From positions 1 through 38,202 of IMG/VR virus record IMGVR_UViG_3300030099_003974: 38,202 bases of DNA; one strand, 5' to 3'. The position numbers and the translations under genes are program-made. The stretch is from a virus. Shown here piece after piece: positions 31,886-38,202 of the stretch (position 1 is the first letter of the stretch; each line of letters opens with the position of its first letter). The notes beneath the pieces are model-generated. The model did not search any database and was not told the DNA's origin. It saw only the letters and a list, made by a program, of their open reading frames with translations.

Positions 31886-32042
31886 ATTAGCCTCCAGTTA
31901 AAGTTAAAAAAAAGTTTGTTTTTCGGTTAGTCCTCACGCCTATCAAAGAATTAGTCCATATAGGGTTCTTGAATGTTGGCAATTTGGGCCGTTTAACATT
32001 TTAAGTTTTGTCTTTTAACAATACTTTTGGCAATTCACATTA
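31886..32042 (-). promoter_or_regulatory. Capsid leader with regulatory motif copy 4 and possible pseudoknot
   Basis: Motif copy 4 (32029-32042; minus strand TAATGTGAATTGCC) begins directly after the scaffold stop. The leader then runs 143 bases to the capsid start. Within it, AAGAA (31966-31970) can pair with TTCTT (31946-31950), and CCTAT (31960-31964) with ATAGG (31939-31943). These cross, as in an H-type pseudoknot, though both stems are only 5 bp. A T-run (minus strand, eight T) and the GGAGG site follow. Confidence 0.6.
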
Positions 32043-32810
32043 CTAATTATTTTGTTGTCGTGCCAATGCTTCAAATCCAGCTTTTACTTTTTGACGAAAT
32101 ACAGGATCATTTTGTGTATGATAACGAGGATCTTTCATCATATTTTTTAAATCATCTTTTGTTAAAGAATCTTTTAATTCACCGCTATCTTGCATAGTAA
32201 CGCCTGGTTGTCCTGCTAGTTCCATAATATTTTCTAAAGCTTGGATTAATGGAGCAGTAATTGGCATTTGTGCTAACACTTCATAATTTTCTTTTTCCAT
32301 ATTAGATTTAAACCAATTATTTACTCTTTCTACTCTTTTTTCTCCATACTCTCCTAATATTTTTATTTCAGAATCAGTATCAGGACCACTTTGACTTACC
32401 AAATCAAAATATTCTTTAACCATTCCATTAAATTCTTTTTCATTTAATCCTAATTGGTGAGAACGTTCTTTCCACCAATTTAGCATTAAATCATCTTCAG
32501 GAATTTCAACAGGTAAATCTTCTGCTAATTTATAATCTTGTGGAACTTCTGGAACATCAGCAAATGCTTCTTTTTGCATTTCTTCTGCTACAGTCTTTTT
32601 TAAATCATCAGTACGCTGATAATGTCTTTTTTGTAATTCTTGATAAGCAACAGATAATTGTTCTGGACTATCAAATTTTTCAGGTAACCAATCTGGTCTA
32701 TCAGCTTTAGTTTCTTTTACGCTTTCTTCAGCAGAAGTAATAGGAGCTTCTGTTTCTGTAACAGGTGCTTCTTTTTCTACTTCTGTTTCTACTTGAGCTT
32801 CTTCATTCAT
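32043..32810 (-). CDS. Capsid scaffolding protein (255 aa)
   Basis: The product is highly acidic and helical with a disordered Glu/Ala/Thr-rich N-terminus (MNEEAQVETEVEKEAPVTET), a WLPEKFDSPEQLSVAYQELQ segment typical of podovirus scaffolds, and a charged helical C-terminus (PVFRQKVKAGFEALARQQNN). It lies directly above the capsid gene, as expected for T7 gp9-like scaffolds. It should guide prohead assembly and then leave. Confidence 0.85.
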   Translation of the reverse strand: MNEEAQVETEVEKEAPVTETEAPITSAEESVKETKADRPDWLPEKFDSPEQLSVAYQELQKRHYQRTDDLKKTVAEEMQKEAFADVPEVPQDYKLAEDLPVEIPEDDLMLNWWKERSHQLGLNEKEFNGMVKEYFDLVSQSGPDTDSEIKILGEYGEKRVERVNNWFKSNMEKENYEVLAQMPITAPLIQALENIMELAGQPGVTMQDSGELKDSLTKDDLKNMMKDPRYHTQNDPVFRQKVKAGFEALARQQNN

Positions 32811-32822
32811 GGGCTTTCCTTT

Positions 32823-33083
32823 CTATGGTAATAATCTTTCTCTTTTTATTTTAATTTCAGGTTTTTTAGGAGATGGTTGAACTGGTCTATTTGACATAGA
32901 ATTTTCAATATCCGCTAATGTTTGAATTTTTCTAACTTTTCCTACTCTTTTAAAATGTTGTGATATTGTATCACTAGGATAAGATTTACTTATTCTATTA
33001 CTTAAAGATCTATATTTTTTAAATTGTTCTATTGCTCCTCTTGCATAACCTTTTACTTTAGATTTGTTCATTCCTATTGTCAT
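32823..33083 (-). CDS. Small basic hypothetical protein (86 aa)
   Basis: The ATG at 33083 follows a TAGGAG site; another ATG four codons later is possible. The protein is basic, with a helical first part (VKGYARGAIEQFKKYRSLSN) and a Pro/Lys-rich tail (PSPKKPEIKIKRER). No family was recognised. It lies between the micro-ORF cluster and the scaffold gene, so it may be a minor head protein. Confidence 0.65.
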   Translation of the reverse strand: MTIGMNKSKVKGYARGAIEQFKKYRSLSNRISKSYPSDTISQHFKRVGKVRKIQTLADIENSMSNRPVQPSPKKPEIKIKRERLLP

Positions 33084-33094
33084 TATGATTTCTC

Positions 33095-33133
33095 CTAATA
33101 AGATGGTTTGGGTTTGGGTTTTGGTTTAGCCAT
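33095..33133 (-). CDS. 12-aa Lys-Pro-repeat micropeptide (copy 1)
   Basis: The frame reads MAKPKPKPKPSY and stops with TAG. The ATG overlaps the preceding stop as TAATG, and a GGTAGG stretch upstream may serve as ribosome site. It is nearly identical to the 14-aa peptide at 33337-33381, differing by one Lys-Pro unit. Two such neighbours suggest a duplication, and translation is plausible but unproven at this size. Confidence 0.5.
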   Translation of the reverse strand: MAKPKPKPKPSY

Positions 33134-33282
33134 TATGTACCTACCTTTTTTAATGCACTTTTATGTGCTGTTGAAAAACTTTCTCCTTTGTTCATAGCTA
33201 GTTTCATTGCTTTTATATGTTTTGCAGAATGATGCGAAGAATGTTTTCTTAAAGCTGCTTTTTGTTTTAATGTCAATGCCAT
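33133..33282 (-). CDS. 49-aa basic His/Lys-rich small phage protein
   Basis: The ATG at 33282 follows AAGGAG. The product begins MALTLKQKAALRKHSSHHSA and ends HKSALKKVGT, with an AKHIKAMKLAMNKGESFSTA middle. It is a short, basic, helical pattern I recognise from small proteins of many tailed phages, usually near head genes, with no known role. Nucleic-acid or virion binding is plausible from charge. Confidence 0.75.
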   Translation of the reverse strand: MALTLKQKAALRKHSSHHSAKHIKAMKLAMNKGESFSTAHKSALKKVGT

Positions 33283-33284
33283 TA

Positions 33285-33326
33285 TTATTCTCCTTTTAAA
33301 TGTTTTAATTTACTTTTATAACTCAT
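33285..33326 (-). CDS. 13-aa micropeptide
   Basis: MSYKSKLKHLKGE is read from an ATG at 33326 with a GGAG site eight bases upstream, and stops two bases before the next gene start. Its end carries the AAGGAG ribosome site of the 49-aa gene, so it may act as a leader peptide. Real translation is uncertain. Confidence 0.35.
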   Translation of the reverse strand: MSYKSKLKHLKGE

Positions 33327-33336
33327 TAATAATCTC

Positions 33337-33381
33337 CTAATAAGATGGTTTAGGTTTTGGTTTAGGTTTTGGTTTAGCCAT
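33337..33381 (-). CDS. 14-aa Lys-Pro-repeat micropeptide (copy 2)
   Basis: MAKPKPKPKPKPSY is read from an ATG that overlaps the upstream stop as TAATG, with a strong AGGAGA site ten bases before. Codons for Lys-Pro vary (AAA CCA, AAA CCT), so it is not a pure DNA repeat. Copy 1 lies 200 bases away. Confidence 0.5.
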   Translation of the reverse strand: MAKPKPKPKPKPSY

Positions 33382-33644
33382 TATGATTTCTCCTGTTTTC
33401 CTAAAAATATTCTTCGTTTAATAACGCCAACAATCCAACGCTGTCCTTCTAAATGCTTTAAAGCACTTTCATCAATATTAGGACCATTAATATTGTTAAT
33501 AGTTATATTTTCTAAATAACGAAGCAATTCAGCTCCGCTTTCTGTTTCAAATACACGAACTGCTGTACCATTAAGTCGGCTTTCTGCTTCTTTTGTGTAT
33601 TGAAATCCATCACATGATGACATCATGTCTTTTTTTGTTACCAT
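33381..33644 (-). CDS. Small head-region protein, Bbp19-like (87 aa)
   Basis: The sequence has the layout of a small phage protein family near portal genes: VRVFETESGAELLRYLENIT, then ESALKHLEGQRWIVGVIKRR and a short basic end. The EGQR-x-IV-x-I block is the most family-like part. It might be a minor virion or assembly protein. It overlaps the preceding gene by seven bases and the next micro-ORF by one base. Confidence 0.6.
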   Translation of the reverse strand: MVTKKDMMSSCDGFQYTKEAESRLNGTAVRVFETESGAELLRYLENITINNINGPNIDESALKHLEGQRWIVGVIKRRIFLGKQEKS

Positions 33645-33880
33645 TTAACTTTTCCTTGTACTCCAACACTAAAATCATTTTTTCCTTGTATTCTTACTCC
33701 AGCATCAATATCTAAATTTTTTGTGCGATAATTTGTTTTTGCTTTAATAATAGGTTTACCTCGTCTTTTTTGAATTACATTTAAATTAATTTTTTTAACA
33801 GAAGTTTCAGCTTTTATAGAATTATATTTAAATCTAAGTTTAGTATTTCCTTTTTTAAATTCACCTAATGTTAAACTCAT
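33638..33880 (-). CDS. Basic hypothetical protein, beta-repeat-like (80 aa)
   Basis: The ATG at 33880 lies nine bases after a strong AAGGAGG site, so the earlier ATG at 33913, which overlaps the upstream gene, was not used. The product is lysine-rich, alternating polar and hydrophobic residues (IKAETSVKKINLNVIQKRRG, then AGVRIQGKNDFSVGVQGKVK), as in a small beta-sheet protein. Function is unknown. Confidence 0.65.
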   Translation of the reverse strand: MSLTLGEFKKGNTKLRFKYNSIKAETSVKKINLNVIQKRRGKPIIKAKTNYRTKNLDIDAGVRIQGKNDFSVGVQGKVKW

Positions 33881-33899
33881 TGCATTAGCCCTCCTTAAC

Positions 33900-34244
33900 C
33901 TATTTAAATACATCCATAAACATTTTTTTTTCTAATCCTGTTTCTCCAGTTTTTCTAAACCATGCATTTGGTTTAAATTTTCCTAAAATGATAGTACGAT
34001 TTTTTTGAACTTTTCTACCTGTTGCATCAACAGTATTTTCAATATTAATTAATTGTTCGGCAGATTTTACATTTTCAAGTGTTCTTCCACCTTTTTTTAT
34101 AAAATTTTTATAATCTTGTTGTTTTTTTACTTGATTAGGAACTATACCTTTATACATATCCTTATATTGAGGGCTTTTAGGACCAGGACCTGCACTCCTT
34201 CTTCTTTGCCTTGCTATCCAATTTGCAACTTTTTGTTTTAACAT
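33900..34244 (-). CDS. Basic hypothetical protein below portal (114 aa)
   Basis: A GGAGG site precedes ATG at 34244. The N-terminus is strongly basic (LKQKVANWIARQRRRSAGPG), and later parts contain KNRTIILGKFKPNAWFRKTG. It could bind DNA or the acidic scaffold. It lies in the head gene block between portal and the small proteins. No family was recognised. Confidence 0.65.
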   Translation of the reverse strand: MLKQKVANWIARQRRRSAGPGPKSPQYKDMYKGIVPNQVKKQQDYKNFIKKGGRTLENVKSAEQLINIENTVDATGRKVQKNRTIILGKFKPNAWFRKTGETGLEKKMFMDVFK

Positions 34245-34255
34245 TATATACCTCC

Positions 34256-35878
34256 TTATTGTGGTAAGCCAACCTGACCTTCTTGTTGAGCTCCTTGCAT
34301 TTGTTGCATAACTTCTGCGGCTTGTTCTACTTCTGCTTGTAATTCTTCTTGGCTGTTTAATAAATCTTCATCTATACCAAATTTAGATGCTAACCATTTA
34401 ACAGTTCTTTCTCTATTCATTAACATCATTGCCATTTGTGGACCAAATGTTGCCATAATAGATTCGCTAAATCGCATAAAATCAGATACATCTTGTTGAT
34501 CTTGTGCTCGTAATAAAGGACTTACTGGAACTATTCGTATTTCTCTACCATCTATACGTGGCAATTCTAATAATCCCATTTCTTTATATATGTATACAAT
34601 ACGATTAACTAATGGTTGTAAAAATTCTCTTTGCATACGACCAGCTACAGCACCCATATCTCTTGCTACTTCTGCTAATCTTTGAGAAACTTCTGTTGCA
34701 GATAATGGTGTTTTTGCACCTTCACGTTCTAACTCATCAATAAATAATGCTTTTCTTACATTACGTCTTTGTTCTTCTAATACTAATTGTGCTACATCAA
34801 ATCGTGATGGTGATTGTAATGGTTCTATTTTACTACCTGCGGCTCTTGGAACAAAAGCTCCAGGTTGTAAAATAATATTTTCAGGATTAAATACTCCATC
34901 ATCATCATACATATATGCACCAGCTATTGCCATTTCCGCATTTTCTAAAATTAACTTAACTGTTAAATTTAAAGTTTTTATTGCTGGCATTGCTTGTAAT
35001 ATTGGACCCCTTCCCCAAACTTCAAATCCAGATTTTGACCATCGTGTAGAAATCCAAGGATTACTTCCTGATCCTACATATTCTTGCACATATAAAACTT
35101 CTTTATGTGTTTCTGATAAACACACTTTTATCCATGCATCTTCTAGAGGTTTATTTTTATCAACCATAGTTGCTTCAATAATTTTTATTTTCTTATCAGG
35201 ATTACGTTTTATATCATCTAAAATTTTTGGTGTTAATTGAAAGTAAGGATAAGTTTGTTGCAAATCACGAAGGCGTAAATCATTACGCCAATGAAACCAA
35301 CATCCCACTTCATCGCCTTTTGCTGGTAATAACGCAACATGAGTTGGAGGAACAGAAGTAAATTTTAAATCTCCAACAAATCGACCTGGCTCACATATCA
35401 TATTCATTGTGCCTACACCAAGATCTTGCAATCCTTCATGTAATTCAGAATTAAAATTACTATTACGTAATCCTTCATGTATTAAATCAGTTGCATTATC
35501 TAATTCTGCCATAACTCTTTGGCTACGCATATTTCCAGGATATTCTGGACCAGGCATTAAACGAAATGCTCGACCATTTGGTGGAAAAAATCCTAATTGT
35601 AAACGTGATGCAAATCGTGGTACTCCAACAACAGCAGTTTCATCATAAATTATATCTGTACGTTTTTGACCAAAAACCTCGCTACCAGTATTACTATCAA
35701 AAAATCCTTCTCGACCAGGTAATACATAATCAAATATTTCATCCCAAGTGCTAACCCAATTATCTCTACGTTTTTTAGCTTCTTTAAACATTTTCATTGT
35801 ACTTTCGTACAAACTTGATTGTTGAGTTCCTTGTGGGCCAGTAGGATTTGGATCAGTACGAGGTTCTATTTGTGCCAT
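34256..35878 (-). CDS. Portal (head-tail connector, T7 gp8-like)
   Basis: The 540-aa protein should form the dodecameric portal. It carries the podovirus connector pattern: RRDNWVSTWDEIFDYVLPGR, the ASRLQLGFFPPNGRAFRLMP block, ENAEMAIAGAYMYDDDGVFN, and KTPLSATEVSQRLAEVARDM near residue 390. The C-terminus is Gln/Glu-rich with coiled coil. Length matches T7-like connectors. It starts right after the upstream small gene's stop. Confidence 0.95.
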   Translation of the reverse strand: MAQIEPRTDPNPTGPQGTQQSSLYESTMKMFKEAKKRRDNWVSTWDEIFDYVLPGREGFFDSNTGSEVFGQKRTDIIYDETAVVGVPRFASRLQLGFFPPNGRAFRLMPGPEYPGNMRSQRVMAELDNATDLIHEGLRNSNFNSELHEGLQDLGVGTMNMICEPGRFVGDLKFTSVPPTHVALLPAKGDEVGCWFHWRNDLRLRDLQQTYPYFQLTPKILDDIKRNPDKKIKIIEATMVDKNKPLEDAWIKVCLSETHKEVLYVQEYVGSGSNPWISTRWSKSGFEVWGRGPILQAMPAIKTLNLTVKLILENAEMAIAGAYMYDDDGVFNPENIILQPGAFVPRAAGSKIEPLQSPSRFDVAQLVLEEQRRNVRKALFIDELEREGAKTPLSATEVSQRLAEVARDMGAVAGRMQREFLQPLVNRIVYIYKEMGLLELPRIDGREIRIVPVSPLLRAQDQQDVSDFMRFSESIMATFGPQMAMMLMNRERTVKWLASKFGIDEDLLNSQEELQAEVEQAAEVMQQMQGAQQEGQVGLPQ

Positions 35879-36136
35879 TTAAACTGCTCCGCCTCCACCA
35901 AGATTACGAGTTTTTTGTTTTTTACCTTGTTTATCTTGACTACTTGTAAAACCAGCATAACTTGATCCTTCTCCCATTAATTGAGAAAAACCATAACGCT
36001 GTGTTCTTCTTTCTGCGGCTTCTGCTGTATTTTGAGCTTCTAATTCCAAACGAGCTTGACGTTCTTTTTCTAATTGTTGTGCCATACGTTCAGCATTAGG
36101 ATCTCTTTTTGGTTTGGGGTTAAAAAAATTGCCCAT
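35879..36136 (-). CDS. Small hypothetical protein above portal (85 aa)
   Basis: A GGAGAC site precedes ATG at 36136. The first half is a charged helix (AERMAQQLEKERQARLELEA), and the second is Gly/Ser-rich (YGFSQLMGEGSSYAGFTSSQ) ending in a GGGG stretch. Such proteins often lie beside portal genes in podoviruses. It follows motif copy 5 by 64 bases and starts the head block. Confidence 0.65.
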   Translation of the reverse strand: MGNFFNPKPKRDPNAERMAQQLEKERQARLELEAQNTAEAAERRTQRYGFSQLMGEGSSYAGFTSSQDKQGKKQKTRNLGGGGAV

Positions 36137-36153
36137 AATTTGTCTCCTATTTA

Positions 36154-36558
36154 TTAAATATTATTTTCTGTACCAAATTTGAATACTCCTCCATTTTTTT
36201 GCAATTCACAATACAAAGAATATGGAGTTAAACATAATTTTTTTATTCCACATAAATGTCTTATAGGACTAACGCAATATAATGGCAAGAGAGGAAATGT
36301 TATAGGATGTGGTTTTTTTTCTATTTCTAACACAACACCATTCTCTTTTAATTCACTTATCATACACGCTACATAATCTCTAGGTACTGTGTCAATAATT
36401 AAACCTTTAGATGACCATTCAAATAATATCCAACTTTGTGTTAAACTATTATATCGTAAAGCAAACGTATGAGAAAATTTTTTACGGAATATTGTAAATA
36501 CATTCCACCATCCCCATCTTTTAGTTTCTACGAAACATATTAACCATTTTTCTACCAC
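36154..36558 (-). CDS. Conserved hypothetical protein between terminase and portal (134 aa)
   Basis: The GTG at 36558 was chosen as start over a TTG at 36570; both overlap the terminase end in another frame. The product is rich in aromatic residues and cysteines (EKWLICFVETKRWGWWNVFT). The C-terminal block (LYCVSPIRHLCGIKKLCLTP, then YSLYCELQKNGG) resembles small phage proteins found beside terminase genes. Motif copy 5 lies inside its last 60 bases. Function is unknown. Confidence 0.65.
   Translation of the reverse strand: MVEKWLICFVETKRWGWWNVFTIFRKKFSHTFALRYNSLTQSWILFEWSSKGLIIDTVPRDYVACMISELKENGVVLEIEKKPHPITFPLLPLYCVSPIRHLCGIKKLCLTPYSLYCELQKNGGVFKFGTENNI
36200..36213 (-). promoter_or_regulatory. 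Late-type regulatory motif, copy 5
   Basis: The minus strand reads TATTGTGAATTGCA. The nine-base core is intact, but flanks differ most from the other copies. It lies inside the 3' end of the gene at 36154-36558 and 64 bases above the small gene that leads into portal, pointing leftward. Confidence 0.55.
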
Positions 36559-38056
36559 GATGCCTTCCAAAAGGATTAAAACTTCTATTTACAACTACTG
36601 CTTTTGCTGTAAAATTTGGTTGCGATGTTACTTTACGACCTTCTCCTCCACCAATAACAGCATATTGTAATGCATCATGTATGTGAGAAAATCTATTTTT
36701 ATTTGGTCTTTCATCATATTTTTCCTGTCCAACAACTTGCATACGTCTATATTGGTAGCCGCCTTCAAATCCTGCAATTAACGTAGAACAGGTGGGGGAT
36801 ATTTGAAAGGCGGCATTACCTTCTACCATACGATTTAAAACAGTTTCTACTGCTTCAATACGTAACATTGGATCGTTGGTAGTAGCTGGAACAGCATTAA
36901 TGCCATTGGCTCGTAAGATCATAAAGGGAGTATGTTCATCTGTTTGTGCCATTTGATTTCCAGCAGGATCCCCAATAAATCGAATATCATTATCTCTCCA
37001 TCCTTGTCGAGCAATTTCATGTTTTAATACTTCGCTAAATCGTGTGGCTCCCATATCATTAGCTATAAGTTCATGGAGAACTTTCCATCGACCTCCCATA
37101 CTTTGTTGGCAAAATATTGCCGCAGGAGTACGACCAAAATCTATACCTACAAGAATTTCTCCAGATGTCGCTTTTATAGGAGCATTACTTACATGGGTTT
37201 CATTTTTAAACATAGGATAAACAGGTTTACCATCCATTAATGTTTGATATTTATTTAAAACATAAACTTTTACCCATGGGCGTGTTTTTCCTAAAATAAT
37301 TTTACTATAATAATCTCCTTTTAAATTTTCTGCATTTTCTCGCATTTCATTTAATTCATATTTCTCTAATTGACCGTCTTTATTTAAAACTTCTTTCATG
37401 GCTCCTGGTTGAGTAAAAAATTTCCAATCATCAGGTTTAATTAATGTTAATTTTTCTTCATCGGAAATATATTCTGGTGTTGGTACTTCGCCAGACATAA
37501 TTCCCCACCAATGGGTTTCATCTGGTGAATTGGTGTCCATTAATACTCCAGACCAAGAAGGACCACCATCTTTCATTGACGGAAAACGCCCTACTCTCAT
37601 CGTACAAGCATCAACAATAGACTTCGGAATTTCTCTCGCTTCGTTAATCCATAAACCTGTTAACTCTAAAGATAATAATTTTTTAACATCGGATTGATTA
37701 TCTAACGCTAAAAAAATAATTTCCGCTTCAACAACAGATTTATCTGGTAAAGCAAAACGTACATGATGGGTATATGGCGGCGACCAATTAAATTTACCCA
37801 TATCATCGCCAAACCAATCACGCCACGTCTTTATAGTCGTTGTTTTTAATTGTGGATTGGTATTTCTAATTACAGCCCATCGGCTTCTACGTAATCCTTT
37901 ATTATCTATCTTCTGAGAACACGCTTTACGCATTATCTCAAAACAACATGCAACACTCTTACCGCTTCCTACAGGACCACGCAATCCTCGAACAAAAGCT
38001 TCGGACTTCATAAAATTTTTGGCAACACTTCCAGGAGGGGTATAATCTATTTTCAT
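36521..38056 (-). CDS. terL: Terminase large subunit
   Basis: The 511-aa motor packages DNA into proheads and cuts it. The ATPase part has Walker A GPVGSGKS (residues 27-34) and a Walker B-like LTGLWINEAREI with Glu139. The nuclease part has Asp306 in VGIDFGRTPA, Asp363 in IGDPAGNQ and Asp461 in SHIHDALQYA, the expected RNase H-type acidic set. The C-terminus is basic (GRHRGRKMVNMFRRN). The start overlaps the 63-aa gene as ATGA. No defect was seen. Confidence 0.95.
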   Translation of the reverse strand: MKIDYTPPGSVAKNFMKSEAFVRGLRGPVGSGKSVACCFEIMRKACSQKIDNKGLRRSRWAVIRNTNPQLKTTTIKTWRDWFGDDMGKFNWSPPYTHHVRFALPDKSVVEAEIIFLALDNQSDVKKLLSLELTGLWINEAREIPKSIVDACTMRVGRFPSMKDGGPSWSGVLMDTNSPDETHWWGIMSGEVPTPEYISDEEKLTLIKPDDWKFFTQPGAMKEVLNKDGQLEKYELNEMRENAENLKGDYYSKIILGKTRPWVKVYVLNKYQTLMDGKPVYPMFKNETHVSNAPIKATSGEILVGIDFGRTPAAIFCQQSMGGRWKVLHELIANDMGATRFSEVLKHEIARQGWRDNDIRFIGDPAGNQMAQTDEHTPFMILRANGINAVPATTNDPMLRIEAVETVLNRMVEGNAAFQISPTCSTLIAGFEGGYQYRRMQVVGQEKYDERPNKNRFSHIHDALQYAVIGGGEGRKVTSQPNFTAKAVVVNRSFNPFGRHRGRKMVNMFRRN

Positions 38057-38202
38057 TCAACACTATGTGTATCAACACCCCTCTTTATTAACCTCTCAGC
38101 AACTTCTGGCCCTATACTCTCTATAAGCTTATCCGCTTCTCGTACATTCCAATGTTCTTTAGGATATAACTTCATATGAACATTCATCACAATCTCTCGT
38201 AA
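38053..38202 (-). CDS. 63-aa conserved small protein upstream of terminase, C-terminal part
   Basis: This is the right-hand part of the gene whose start is at 141 on the left end. It includes the 99-base terminal repeat and ends with TGA at 38053-38055, overlapping the terminase ATG. The C-terminal residues include ADKLIESIGPEVAERLIKRG. It proves that the two ends are contiguous in the coding sense. Confidence 0.8.
   Translation of the reverse strand, partial: LREIVMNVHMKLYPKEHWNVREADKLIESIGPEVAERLIKRGVDTHSVE
38104..38202. repeat. Terminal direct repeat, right copy (99 bp)
   Basis: This is identical to 1-99; see the left copy. Removing one copy leaves a gapless 38,103-bp circle with an intact reading frame across the joint. 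Confidence 0.95.

Noticed and set aside
21288-32039. T7-type single-subunit RNA polymerase promoters as explanation for the motif
   Set aside because: Placement is similar, but no phage RNA polymerase gene can be seen in this closed genome, so the motif was left as an unspecified regulatory site.
1-38202. tRNA genes, CRISPR arrays, integrase or insertion sequences
   Set aside because: Looked for T-loop-like sequences, regularly spaced repeats, tyrosine or serine recombinase motifs and transposase motifs; none was seen.

Overview
The window is the genome of a tailed bacteriophage with a T7-like, short-tailed virion gene set, and it looks complete. The first 99 bases are repeated exactly as the last 99, so it closes into a circle of 38,103 bp. 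The DNA is strongly AT-rich and genes are tightly packed, often overlapping by 1 to 11 bases. The virion genes, LamG-type tail fibre and low GC suggest a marine phage, plausibly of an AT-rich alphaproteobacterium such as SAR11. The host is an inference; nothing here names it.

Layout. Positions 1402-10747 form the early or replication arm, read mostly rightward: small unknown proteins, a single-stranded DNA-binding protein, a YqaJ-type exonuclease paired with a Rad52/Erf-like annealing protein, a zinc-ribbon microgene, a ParB-like nuclease-domain protein and a DUF2958-like protein. Inside it a three-gene island reads leftward (6544 to 5378): a small HTH regulator, a RuvC-like resolvase and a possible helicase loader. 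All remaining genes read leftward from 38056 to 10765, and from 681 to 1 across the junction: small and large terminase, portal, scaffold, capsid, tail tube A and B, three internal virion proteins, two fibres, two exported proteins, an MT-A70 methyltransferase, and a lysis block (coiled-coil membrane proteins, holin, overlapping spanins, SNase-like nuclease, lysozyme).

How it works together. I see no DNA polymerase, replicative helicase, primase, RNA polymerase or integrase. The phage probably borrows the host replisome and RNA polymerase and brings its own recombination module (exonuclease, annealing protein, SSB, resolvase).

The most notable non-coding signals are: (1) a perfect 16-bp parS sequence placed exactly between the convergent stop codons of the two arms; (2) five leftward copies of a TGTGAATTG-core motif at the heads of late gene blocks and in front of the HTH gene, which look like a phage-specific promoter or regulator site; (3) a 645-base divergent spacer (757-1401) full of strong hairpins, overlapping what may be a decayed leftward gene; (4) spacer hairpins in the early arm sharing a GGTCGCTA-like loop; and (5) two apparent genes, at 8666 and 10562, with good ribosome sites but no ATG, GTG or TTG start at the right place.
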